A stretch of 64,000 bases of DNA from Pseudoalteromonas sp. GCY (GTDB lineage: Bacteria > Pseudomonadota > Gammaproteobacteria > Enterobacterales > Alteromonadaceae). The DNA is taken from positions 2,185,501-2,249,500 of the forward strand of contig NZ_CP068023.1 in NCBI RefSeq assembly GCF_016695175.1, read 5' to 3'. The notes beneath the pieces were generated by a model. It had not been told where the DNA came from and did not search any database. It worked only from the letters and a program-made list of their open reading frames with translations. Position numbers and translations under genes: made by a program. This document shows, in pieces, positions 8,912 through 15,828 of the stretch. Every line of letters begins with the position of its first letter. Position 1 is the first letter of the stretch.

Positions 8912-9223
8912 ACGTAGTTTGATATCTTGCGTTGAAAACAAAGGTTTTACTTGCTTGGCTTCATCTTGATAACGATTTCGTGTATCCCACAAGTCCACAG
9001 CATGTTGAATGTTAAGCCAAAACTCAGGTGTATTCCCAAGTGCAGCCGCTAACTTGATTGCAAGTGGAGCAGTCAGAGTACCACCATTAATTAAGTTACT
9101 GATGGTGTTCCTATGTACACCCATAGCTTCTGCTAATGTTTTTGATGTAATCTCCATTGGCTCCAAGAATTCAACTTTGAGCATTTCTCCTACACCAACT
9201 GGACGACGTTTAGTTCTGCGCAT
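8906..9223 (-). CDS. higA: HigA-family antitoxin
   Basis: A 105-residue antitoxin with an XRE-type helix-turn-helix (TSKTLAEAMGVHRNTISNLI, about residues 27-46) followed by the HigA-typical ALGNTPEFWLNIQHAVDLW helix. It neutralises the upstream HigB toxin and usually represses its own operon. It starts 10 bases after the toxin gene, in the toxin-first order characteristic of higBA, and ends inside an attC site, so the pair is one integron cassette. Such cassettes are known to stabilise large arrays against deletion. Confidence 0.93.
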   Translation of the reverse strand: MRRTKRRPVGVGEMLKVEFLEPMEITSKTLAEAMGVHRNTISNLINGGTLTAPLAIKLAAALGNTPEFWLNIQHAVDLWDTRNRYQDEAKQVKPLFSTQDIKLRT

Positions 9224-9233
9224 TATCCTAACC

Positions 9234-9521
9234 TCAGTACTTATGAGGGTCTAAATAGGTGTCTTCTGCTACACCGTCAACCCACTTAAAAATCAAACGA
9301 TACTGTTTATTCACCCGTATCGAACACCAACCTTTCAGATTGCCTTCAAGATGTTCAAACCGATTACCCGGTGGAACTCTTAGATCTGATTCAACTTTTG
9401 CTGCATCTAGGATTTCAAGCTTTCGATACAGCGCATTCTCTATAGTTTTAGGAATCAAGCGATGACGCTTATCTTCCTCATAAAATGCTTCAAGCCAATC
9501 ATCTTTAAAATTTACTGACAT
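9234..9521 (-). CDS. higB: HigB-family mRNA-interferase toxin
   Basis: A 95-residue RelE/HigB-fold toxin that in this family cleaves mRNA on the ribosome. Family marks are KLEILDAAKVESDLRVPPGN, FEHLEGNLKGWCSIRVNKQY and RLIFKWVDGVAEDTYLDPH. The ATG at 9521 is preceded by GCGAGGAT and matches the usual HigB length; the longer upstream reading (from 9629) runs back across the attC site and was rejected. It is co-transcribed with higA downstream. Confidence 0.92.
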   Translation of the reverse strand: MSVNFKDDWLEAFYEEDKRHRLIPKTIENALYRKLEILDAAKVESDLRVPPGNRFEHLEGNLKGWCSIRVNKQYRLIFKWVDGVAEDTYLDPHKY

Positions 9522-9604
9522 ATCCTCGCACTGTTTTACTGTGCATCTATAGTGAAATACTATCGCACAAAAGAGATGTGCACAAGTTGGAAGGACAAGA
9601 AAGT

Positions 9605-9708
9605 ACATAACGCCGCAAATAAACGGCAAAAATTAGTTGGTTAAAATTTGTGAGGCACGAACAAAGCCAACTGATTTTTGTCCGAGCTTTTAAGTTGCTT
9701 TGTTATAT
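9605..9708 (-). repeat. attC site 3
   Basis: ACATAAC (9605-9611) and GTTATAT (9702-9708) bound a dyad. Inside it GTTGGTTAAAATTTGTGAGG faces the arm AAAGCCAACTGATTTTTG. It separates the higBA cassette from the DUF6429 cassette. Confidence 0.8.
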
Positions 9709-9720
9709 GACCAATAGCTT

Positions 9721-9945
9721 CTATTTTGAAAAAAGCTTTTTGAATAACTCTTCTGATTGCTTAATGCCTTCATCGGTCAATTGTACTGACTTTGCCTTAC
9801 CAACCGGATCACAAATTAGACCTTTTTCATAAAGCCTATTCATAACTTCCCAGTCAATTTGTTTCCAAGCTCGGCCATAATCATGCAAGGTGAGATGTAA
9901 TAAAGCTAAAGCTGCTTCATCTATTTTATTTTCATCTATATCCAT
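9721..9945 (-). CDS. DUF6429 family protein (integron cassette)
   Basis: A 74-residue protein that I recognise as DUF6429, a small alpha-helical family frequent in integron arrays, function unknown. The signature runs ALALLHLTLHDYGRAWKQID, then NRLYEKGLICDPVGKAKSV and TDEGIKQSEELFKKLF. It resembles a winged-helix fold, but no activity is established. It is flanked by attC 3 and the IS-split attC 4. Confidence 0.8.
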   Translation of the reverse strand: MDIDENKIDEAALALLHLTLHDYGRAWKQIDWEVMNRLYEKGLICDPVGKAKSVQLTDEGIKQSEELFKKLFSK

Positions 9946-9968
9946 TCAACACTCCAAAACCTGATGGG

Positions 9969-9976
9969 CATATAAC
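9969..9976 (-). repeat. attC site 4, outer fragment
   Basis: CATATAAC is the outer core of attC 4, cut off from its body by the IS insertion. The rest of the site resumes at 11813. Confidence 0.6.
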
Positions 9977-11812
9977 GAGCCTGTAGAATAACTCGTTTCA
10001 AATTTGTTTTTGTAATCAACAAACGATAACTGAGTTCCTATTTTGATTCAATCGTTTAGTTGGGTGTGAGTTGTTATTTTAGGGCTTTTTTTAAGCTGGT
10101 TTGTTGTGGTTAGAGAAGCGCTTCGGAGCTGTTAAGTCAGGTTGTTCTTGGCTTACGACACCCTTTCTCGTAACTTTTCGATATTGTGAACAAGGCAGTA
10201 TAGCTGCCATTGAGCATTGACTTTTACTTGGCCGCGTAATGTGAGCTTATTCATCCCTTTATTCACCGTGATGTTGCCGAATACAGGTTCGATACATCCA
10301 AGTCGTTTGCTGTATTGTCGTCGTCCTATTGGGCTGTCTATTTTTACTTTCATTTTGTCGATGTAACTGATTTTTTTGCGTGATTCATCACTCTTAAACT
10401 GTACTTGCCGCCACGTTTGTATCGGTGGTTTTCGCATACATTGCTGTTGCAGGGAGCAGACTTTACAGTCTTTTAAGTAACCGCAGAATCGTGTGTTTTG
10501 TTGATGATTGCTGTTTACATTGATACCACTTCGCCACTTCTCATTGCCTGCGGGGCAGCGGCAGGTTTGTGTTGCTTCATCATAATGGAAGTCGTCTGAG
10601 GTAAATAAGCGTGGCTTGCCTTTACTGCGTTTTAATCGCCGCTTTTCTTGCTCTGTTTCGTAGGTTTCGCTCTCTTTAAACAGTGGGTTGCGTTTTCTAA
10701 ATTGGTTATCAGCTATGTAAGTATCAAAGCCACTTTGCGCCATGAATTCAAGGTTCGCTTCACTATTAAATCCACTGTCTGCGGTAAATTTAATGGCCTG
10801 TTTGTTAGAGAATTTATCACTGTTCAGTTTTTCAAGTTGTCGTTTTAATTGCTCAACGGCTGGCTGCAGTGTTTGTTGCTCGCCCACCGAGCCCCATGCC
10901 TGTGCTTGTAGTATAATTTGATGTTTATCATCGTTTATCGCTATCCCGTTATAGCCTTGAATTGTGCCTTTTGACGTGGTCATTTTCGCGCTGTCTGGGT
11001 CGGTAATATTACTTTTAACCGGCTTACCTTTACTGCCTGTTTTCTCTTCGTGAGTAGCTAAGAACGCGGTGATTTTATCTGCACTTTTATCTAGCTTTTC
11101 TTTTTGCTTTAAGTCTTGAGTGACCAGCTCTTCACTTAAGCCATCTTGCGCTTGATGGCGCTCAATTATGCGTTTGCTTGCGCGTTCTAATTTGGCTTCT
11201 TTACGGCCTAGCTCATCGAATGTACCGCTCCACTCCTTGCTCGCATTCGACTTCAATTTGCACCCATCAATGGCAAACATGTTGCGTCCTATCAAGCCTT
11301 CTTCATCACATATCATCAGCACTTGCGTAAATAGCGGTTCAATCTGCTCGTGCATTTTGGCCACGAAACTTGCTATTGATGTGTAATGCGGCTGAAGATC
11401 CCCTGACACACTCATGAACAGAATATTGTTCTCACAAGCCTTGGCTATTCGGCGGCTACTAATTAATCCATGAGCATAACCAAGTAAAATTATCTTTAAC
11501 ATCACCGTGGGCGGATACGCCGCAGCGCCCGATTTATCATTGTTATACCACGCGCAAAAGCTCGACAAGTCGAGTTTATGTTCGACAATATAACAAAGGG
11601 CATATTCAAATGTACCAGGCAAAATTTGCTCAGCGAAATTGATAGAAATGAATTTATTTTGGCAGGATAAGTCAGGCTTGTAGTTGGCCATAACAGTTTA
11701 CCGTGGGTGAATAATATCTATTAGATCACAGTAACCAACTCGATTCAAGGTTAAGAAACTGTCAATCCAAAACCAACAATCCAGTACCTGAAAAGAGTAA
11801 TTCTACAGCCTC
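9977..11812 (-). mobile_element. IS1182-family insertion sequence inserted in an attC site
   Basis: A 1836-bp element with one transposase gene. The ends form imperfect terminal inverted repeats: left GAGCCTGTAGAATAACTC (from 9977) against right, read inward, GAGGCTGTAGAATTACTC (from 11812). AAC occurs on both sides (9974-9976 and 11813-11815), a possible 3-bp target duplication. The left flank ends in ...CATATAAC and the right flank continues AACGCCCTGC, so the IS sits at the core of what was one attC site. Confidence 0.82.
10153..11691 (-). CDS. IS1182-family DDE transposase
   Basis: A 512-residue transposase. The N-terminal DUF772-type region has FAEQILPGTFEYALCYIVEH and GYAHGLISSRRIAKACENN. 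The DDE domain has FAIDGCKLKSNAS (first Asp), KFTADSGFNSEANLEFMAQ (second Asp) and RLGCIEPVFGNITVNKG (Glu). A cysteine cluster (CRCPAGNEKW, CKVCSLQQQC) before the last motif is typical of the family. The reading frame looks intact, so the element may still be mobile. Confidence 0.93.
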   Translation of the reverse strand: MANYKPDLSCQNKFISINFAEQILPGTFEYALCYIVEHKLDLSSFCAWYNNDKSGAAAYPPTVMLKIILLGYAHGLISSRRIAKACENNILFMSVSGDLQPHYTSIASFVAKMHEQIEPLFTQVLMICDEEGLIGRNMFAIDGCKLKSNASKEWSGTFDELGRKEAKLERASKRIIERHQAQDGLSEELVTQDLKQKEKLDKSADKITAFLATHEEKTGSKGKPVKSNITDPDSAKMTTSKGTIQGYNGIAINDDKHQIILQAQAWGSVGEQQTLQPAVEQLKRQLEKLNSDKFSNKQAIKFTADSGFNSEANLEFMAQSGFDTYIADNQFRKRNPLFKESETYETEQEKRRLKRSKGKPRLFTSDDFHYDEATQTCRCPAGNEKWRSGINVNSNHQQNTRFCGYLKDCKVCSLQQQCMRKPPIQTWRQVQFKSDESRKKISYIDKMKVKIDSPIGRRQYSKRLGCIEPVFGNITVNKGMNKLTLRGQVKVNAQWQLYCLVHNIEKLRERVS

Positions 11813-11909
11813 AACGCCCTGCTAAACGGCACAAAATGCTTGGCTAAAATTTGCGAGGAACGAGCACAGCCAAGCTTTTTGTGTCCGCCCTTTAAGCACT
11901 TTGTTAAGT
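11813..11909 (-). repeat. attC site 4, main part
   Basis: AACGCCCTGCTAAACGGC through GTTAAGT (11903-11909). The dyad arms GCTTGGCTAAAATTTGCGAG and CACAGCCAAGC match the other attC sites of this array. The missing outer core is at 9969-9976 on the far side of the IS. Confidence 0.75.
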
Positions 11910-11919
11910 TACTAAAACT

Positions 11920-12420
11920 CTAAGCAATATACGCCTGCTTCACTAGCCCATTTTTTAATTTCAGATATGACACTATCGTTTTGAATGTAAAAAACATTCG
12001 GTAATCCCAACTTTCAAAATACACTGCATTAAATTCGGGTAGAACTAATTTGCAGAATTTATCTGACGAATCGTTATCACCCGCTGGTTGTAAGTAATCT
12101 AACATAGCTTCTTGAGAGCTAAATTTTCTAAAGCATGGGTAACACTTATCCCATTTGCCTTTGAACTTGAAATTAAGCACTTCAGTATTTGCTGCCATTA
12201 TTTTAGCAAAATTGTACAACGCTTCATTTCTCTGCAAATGCACTTCTCTTGAAGGGTAATCATTTTGAAACTCTTCACGAGTTAACCAATGAGCAAAAAC
12301 CGATACGGCTACTCTTTTATAGTGAGATGAATCTTCGGCACCGTAAATCTCAAATAGTTCTGGGAAATTGGAGTTAAGCTCTTTTTGCCTATATTTGCTT
12401 AAATTTATAAATTTACGCAC
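11920..12420 (-). CDS. Integron cassette protein of unknown function (166 aa)
   Basis: Not recognised. A 166-residue soluble, aromatic-rich protein with a basic N terminus (FINLSKYRQKELNSNFPELF), an HWLTREEFQNDYPSREVHLQ stretch, a CYPCF motif and the C-terminal VYFESWDYRMFFTFKTIV segment. No signal peptide or membrane segment is evident. It lies between attC 4 and attC 5, so it forms a single-gene cassette and was probably acquired through the integron. Confidence 0.7.
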   Translation of the reverse strand: MRKFINLSKYRQKELNSNFPELFEIYGAEDSSHYKRVAVSVFAHWLTREEFQNDYPSREVHLQRNEALYNFAKIMAANTEVLNFKFKGKWDKCYPCFRKFSSQEAMLDYLQPAGDNDSSDKFCKLVLPEFNAVYFESWDYRMFFTFKTIVSYLKLKNGLVKQAYIA

Positions 12421-12434
12421 GCACTATCCTAGTA

Positions 12435-12537
12435 ACTTAACGCCGCAATATGGGGCGTATAAATGCTTGGCTAAAATTAGCGAAGAATAAGCGCCAACCA
12501 AGCGTTAGACGTCCCATTTATAATTGCCTTGTTAGCT
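12435..12537 (-). repeat. attC site 5
   Basis: ACTTAAC (12435-12441) and GTTAGCT (12531-12537) bound a dyad with arms GCTTGGCTAAAATTAGCGAA and GCCAACCAAGC. Confidence 0.8.
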
Positions 12538-12540
12538 ATA

Positions 12541-12912
12541 CTATGCACCAATATAAGAGTTGATTAAAACACCAGACATACCAACTACGATAAAACCGAA
12601 AAAGAAAATAACGACGGTTCGCTCTGGTATCGCATGCACAATTAAAGACGGCATTTGTTTAAAAATGACTAAAGGCGGAACAAACAATACAGAATGACAT
12701 TCAAATTTTTGATATTGCTTCCATACTTTTAAAAGAAACAACTTTACGCCTGTTAAATACATTAATACAAAGGTAGAAGCACCCAGCACCTCGATTAAAG
12801 CCATTAACTCCATGCCCATCATGATTTCAGGGCCAGCCATTAAGAAAACAATAATTATTGCTAGTGAATGCCAAATGCCTTTTGACATTAAATCTTTGAT
12901 TCGTTCAAACAC
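12541..12912 (-). CDS. Integron cassette membrane protein (123 aa)
   Basis: Not recognised. Predicted inner-membrane protein with three hydrophobic segments: LAIIIVFLMAGPEIMMGMEL (about 17-36), EVLGASTFVLMYLTGVKLFL (about 41-60) and VVIFFFGFIVVGMSGVLI (about 99-116). A basic loop (KVWKQYQKFECH) and a hydrophobic VLFVPPLVIF follow segment 2. It is bounded by attC 5 and attC 6. Small membrane proteins are common cassette cargo, often without known function. Confidence 0.7.
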   Translation of the reverse strand: MFERIKDLMSKGIWHSLAIIIVFLMAGPEIMMGMELMALIEVLGASTFVLMYLTGVKLFLLKVWKQYQKFECHSVLFVPPLVIFKQMPSLIVHAIPERTVVIFFFGFIVVGMSGVLINSYIGA

Positions 12913-12928
12913 TAACCCCTCCTTGTAT

Positions 12929-13030
12929 AGCTAACGCCCCAAGCAGGGGCAACTTTTAAGCTGGCTAAAATTTAGGAGCGAAGCGACGGGAGCCAGCTTA
13001 AAATTGTCCCGTTGACTTGGCTTGTTAGGT
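12929..13030 (-). repeat. attC site 6
   Basis: AGCTAAC (12929-12935) and GTTAGGT (13024-13030) enclose a long dyad with AAGCAGGGGCAACTTTTAAG facing GCTTAAAATTGTCCCGTTG, plus the shared GGCTAAAATTTAGG block. Confidence 0.8.
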
Positions 13031-13037
13031 GTTTTTA

Positions 13038-13283
13038 TTACTCAAGAGGCTTATCTGGAAGTTTTGAGCCGCACCATGAACAAAATAGAATAATGTTATT
13101 ACCACCAACTATATCTTCAGGAACCTCTATATACCAAGTGCTTTCGCCTGTGAATATAGTGTGTCTCACTTGAATTTCTCCATAGCCTTTAAGATCCTCA
13201 ATTGCCGAGAATAACCGTACACAACAATACCTTTTAATTCTCTCTGCTCTATGTTTATCTATATTTGGAAATTCCATACTCAC
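13038..13283 (-). CDS. First cassette gene: small protein with C-terminal CxWCG motif (81 aa)
   Basis: An 81-residue protein ending in FCSWCGSKLPDKPLE. That CxxCGxxLP tail, together with YCCVRLF near the N terminus, suggests a small zinc-ribbon protein of the kind seen in DUF6980-like families. The function is unknown and an immunity-type role is only a guess. It is the cassette nearest attI, so it should receive the most transcription from any integron promoter. Confidence 0.65.
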   Translation of the reverse strand: MSMEFPNIDKHRAERIKRYCCVRLFSAIEDLKGYGEIQVRHTIFTGESTWYIEVPEDIVGGNNIILFCSWCGSKLPDKPLE

Positions 13284-13297
13284 AAATCTGCATAAAC

Positions 13298-13304
13298 ACC
13301 TAAC
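13298..13304 (-). repeat. attI/first-cassette junction core
   Basis: ACCTAAC on the plus strand is GTTAGGT on the minus strand, the recombination core expected at the boundary between attI and the first cassette. It lies about 220 bases upstream of the divergent intI start, the usual distance. Confidence 0.6.
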
Positions 13305-13314
13305 AATTTAATAT

Positions 13315-13334
13315 CGACCCAATGGGTCGTTTTT
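13315..13334 (+). terminator. Hairpin with T-tract in the attI region
   Basis: CGACCC-AAT-GGGTCG followed by TTTTT forms a compact intrinsic-terminator-like hairpin pointing toward intI. A close copy occurs at 13440-13462. Confidence 0.55.
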
Positions 13335-13439
13335 CTAACGAGTCATGGGTCATTATTCTCATTGTACCAGCTTTATCACAATAACTAACTTGTTGCTACA
13401 GATATATTTTTAATCATTATAGAAACTATGAAAAAGATA

Positions 13440-13462
13440 AAAACGACCCAGTGAGTCGTTTT
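13440..13462. terminator. Second copy of the CGACCC hairpin, bidirectional terminator-like
   Basis: AAAACGAC (13440-13447) pairs with GTCGTTTT (13455-13462) around the loop CCAGTGA, with A and T tracts on both sides. The core CGACCCAGTGAGTCG matches the first hairpin core (13315-13329) at 13 of 15 bases. It sits between the attI side and the intI promoter. Confidence 0.5.
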
Positions 13463-13489
13463 CTTGACTATAGGAGAAACACAACAACA

Positions 13490-13505
13490 CTGTATATAAA
13501 CACAG
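13490..13505. promoter_or_regulatory. LexA (SOS) box upstream of intI
   Basis: CTGTATATAAACACAG fits CTGT-N8-ACAG exactly, 21 bases before the intI start codon. SOS control of integron integrases is established in Vibrio and other integrons. Here the operator is intact although the gene is not. Confidence 0.85.
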
Positions 13506-13526
13506 CAACCAGTTGGGGCTAGCTCA

Positions 13527-14484
13527 ATGAGAACTCGTTCACCATTTTTAAACCACATCGCAGAGTTTATGCTGACTAAGCAATATTCGCTCAGAACCGT
13601 TGATACATATCTTAAGTGGATTTCTTCCTATATTCATTTTCATGATAAGCTTCAATGGGCGATAACGAGGTTGTCGAACATCTCGACTACCTTGTACTTA
13701 AATGTAATGTGTCGCCTAAAACACAAGCGACAGCGTTAAATGCATTATCTTTTCTATATAAGCAAATAATTAAACAGGATTTGTGTCCTAATCTAACCTT
13801 TGTCAGAAGCAAGCGTCAATCTAAGTTGCCAATTGTTATGACCCCCGAAGAGGTTAAACGTCTCATGTCGTTTTTAAGTAAACGATATTATTTAATTTCA
13901 GGTTTAATGTATGGTAGCGGCTTACGTGTAATGGAAGCTGTTCAACTACGAGTTCAGGACATTGACTACAAGTGCATTCGGATCTGGAATGGAAAAGGGA
14001 ATAAACATCGGGTAGTTACACTTGCCACTGAACTTATACCTTTGCTAAGAAATCAAATTGCTCAGGTTAATGAATACTTAAAATTAGATTCCCAGAACGA
14101 ATATTATGCTGGTGTTTAAATGCCAAACGCACTAGCAAGAAAATATCCTAGCGCCAATAAGGCAATTGCTTGGCAGTTTCTATTTCCTTCATATAAGTTA
14201 AGTGCTGATCCTGAAACTGGGGAGATCCGCCGGCATCATTTCCATCAAACAGGAGTACGTAAAGCGGTAAAAGAGGCAGCCAAAGAAAGCACAAATAACA
14301 AAACCTATAACGCCCCACACTTATAGACATTCATTTGCTACTCATTTACTACAAAGTGGTGCGGATACTAGAACCGTGCAAGCTCAACTTGGTCATTCCG
14401 ATGGTGAAGACAACGCAAATATATACTCATGTTTTACAGCAAGGCGCAAACGGTGTTGTTAGCCCTTTGAGCAAAATTTTCTAG
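13527..14484 (+). pseudogene. intI: Integron integrase, degenerate (tyrosine recombinase)
   Basis: Would catalyse attI x attC recombination. The N terminus MRTRSPFLNHIAEFMLTKQY is in frame from 13527. A frameshift at about 13650 moves to GDNEVVEHLDYLVLKC. TAA at 14117-14119 replaces a codon just before PNALARKYP. A frameshift near 14310 reaches [12 protein letters not shown], and a last one near 14403 gives [15 protein letters not shown], ending at TAG 14482-14484. The catalytic Arg (SGLRVMEA), His/Arg (HTYRHS), LGHSD and Tyr (IYTHV) codons are all still recognisable, so inactivation is recent. At least four lesions make activity implausible. Confidence 0.92.
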
Positions 14485-14636
14485 CTTGTTTTGGGACAGA
14501 AACATGTTAGTACCGCAGTCCGCACCTGACCAATAGCTGAAATGTCAGAATTCATAGAGCTCTATATTTGCACTCTATCAGGTCAAAAATTAGCGCTTAT
14601 TCACTTAATTGTATTCACTTAATTTAATAAGTCACT

Positions 14637-14894
14637 TTATTCACTTGGATGATAATGGCGAATACCATTGTCATCCACCATGACGTAACAGCTATCGTGG
14701 TTTTGAAACGCTTTGTAAAACACCTCATCATAAAGCAGCTTTTCACTTTTCGTTTCGCCACCAACTCCTTGATAACTAACCAACATGTGACATTCGTGAC
14801 AAATAAGCGGATTCACCAAGCGCTTATCAGCAGCTTTGACTACTGCGGTTACTTCATACACTTTACCGTGCTCTTTATTTTTGAACCAAGTCAT
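14637..14894 (-). CDS. Small protein with CHECH-type motif, operon tail
   Basis: An 85-residue soluble protein, family not firmly recognised; it loosely resembles DUF1653-type proteins (HGKVYEV... then EKLLYDEVFYKAFQN). It contains ICHECHMLV near residue 33, a potential metal site. The start lies 20 bases inside the end of the ornithine-cyclodeaminase-like gene, suggesting translational coupling and membership of the same operon. The 150 bases downstream, to the intI remnant, hold only short TTCACTTAATT-like repeats. Confidence 0.5.
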   Translation of the reverse strand: MTWFKNKEHGKVYEVTAVVKAADKRLVNPLICHECHMLVSYQGVGGETKSEKLLYDEVFYKAFQNHDSCYVMVDDNGIRHYHPSE

Positions 14895-15825
14895 ACACTA
14901 ATTTCGCTCCAATTAAATCACTTAATGCTGTTCCTACAGACTTAAACAAAGTAATTTCGTTCTCGTTACTTCGACCTAGGTTATTTTTAGTCATTTCGCT
15001 AAGCTCTGCAACCACCTTATCGGGGCTAAATTTACCTTCACTGATCGGTAACAACAATTCGCCCGCCTCGTTCAATACATTGGCGCGACTATCTACAAAA
15101 ACGCGACTCTTAGTTACCGTTGTGGTATCAATTTCTCGACAATCTTTATGGTGATTGCCAATGCAATCTATATGCGTGCCATCGCTCAGCCACTCTCCAT
15201 TGAACAAAGGCGTATGGCTGCCTGTTGCACAGCTGATCACATCTGCTGAAGCAATAACAGACGCTGTTGCCTCCTGATACAGTGCAAATTCAACCTCCGG
15301 ATGCTGCGAGGACAATAGATCCAGCAACAGGCGTCCTTTTTCAGAATTACGTGCAATTATCGAAACTTTACTATAATTTCTAACACTTAAATGCGCATTA
15401 ATCATGTAACTGGCTAAATTGCCTGAACCGAAAAAAATCAAATGTTTGGCATGCTTAGGCGCTAAATATTCCGCGGCTAACGCTGACACAGCAGAGGTTC
15501 TCCACAACGTCACTTCTGTGCCGTCCACAAGCGCGAGCGGCTCACCGAACTGCCTGGAGAACAGCATGATTTTTGAGTAAAGGCTGGCTTTATCATGCTG
15601 GTTGTTATCAGGGAAATAGGTAAACGCCTTTACGCCAATCACATCGGCATTCCAAGCAGGTAAAACAGCAAAAGCGTCATGATTGTTGTGACTATTATCT
15701 AGCTCAAAAACTTGCCGTGTTGGTGTACCTGCTGGTTGCGCGAAACCCTGTTTAAGCGCCTGAATTAAACTTGGGTAGTTGAGGCTATCCGCGACTTCTT
15801 GGCGAGTAATAATTTGCATCATCAT
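14875..15825 (-). CDS. Ornithine cyclodeaminase / mu-crystallin family protein
   Basis: A 316-residue NAD(P)-dependent protein of the OCD/mu-crystallin family, whose members deaminate ornithine to proline, reduce cyclic imines or make alanine. Seen: the substrate region GVKAFTYFPDNN, DGTEVTLWRTSAVSALAAEY, the Rossmann stretch HLIFFGSGNLASYMINAHLS (the usual GxGxQA is GSGNLA here), and SADVISCATGSHTPLF. It follows the Xaa-Pro peptidase by 3 bases. With that partner a role in proline or imino-acid use is likely; the exact substrate is open. Confidence 0.82.
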   Translation of the reverse strand: MMMQIITRQEVADSLNYPSLIQALKQGFAQPAGTPTRQVFELDNSHNNHDAFAVLPAWNADVIGVKAFTYFPDNNQHDKASLYSKIMLFSRQFGEPLALVDGTEVTLWRTSAVSALAAEYLAPKHAKHLIFFGSGNLASYMINAHLSVRNYSKVSIIARNSEKGRLLLDLLSSQHPEVEFALYQEATASVIASADVISCATGSHTPLFNGEWLSDGTHIDCIGNHHKDCREIDTTTVTKSRVFVDSRANVLNEAGELLLPISEGKFSPDKVVAELSEMTKNNLGRSNENEITLFKSVGTALSDLIGAKLVYDLVQK

Positions 15826-15828
15826 TCC

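Larger units (their letters stand above)
8049..14484. mobile_element. Sedentary chromosomal integron with degenerate integrase
   Basis: A chromosomal integron: a broken intI gene (plus strand, 13527-14484), an attI region (about 13298-13526) and an array running leftwards. Cassette genes are all on the minus strand and alternate with attC sites whose ends read YAAC...GTTR. The sites between 9605 and 13030 share a central block (GGYTAAAATTWG...), typical of attC sites amplified in one host lineage. About six cassettes remain, one attC is split by an IS1182-type element, and the distal end is at about 8049. Cassettes would normally be expressed from a Pc promoter near attI; I could not place it with confidence. 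Confidence 0.88.

Noticed and set aside
13470..13526. A specific -35/-10 pair for intI
   Set aside because: TTGACT at 13464 is 23-25 bases from TATATA/TATAAA, too far for a normal sigma-70 promoter.
13527..14326. The three integrase frames as separate genes
   Set aside because: Each is a consecutive piece of one IntI protein; motif order is continuous across the frames.
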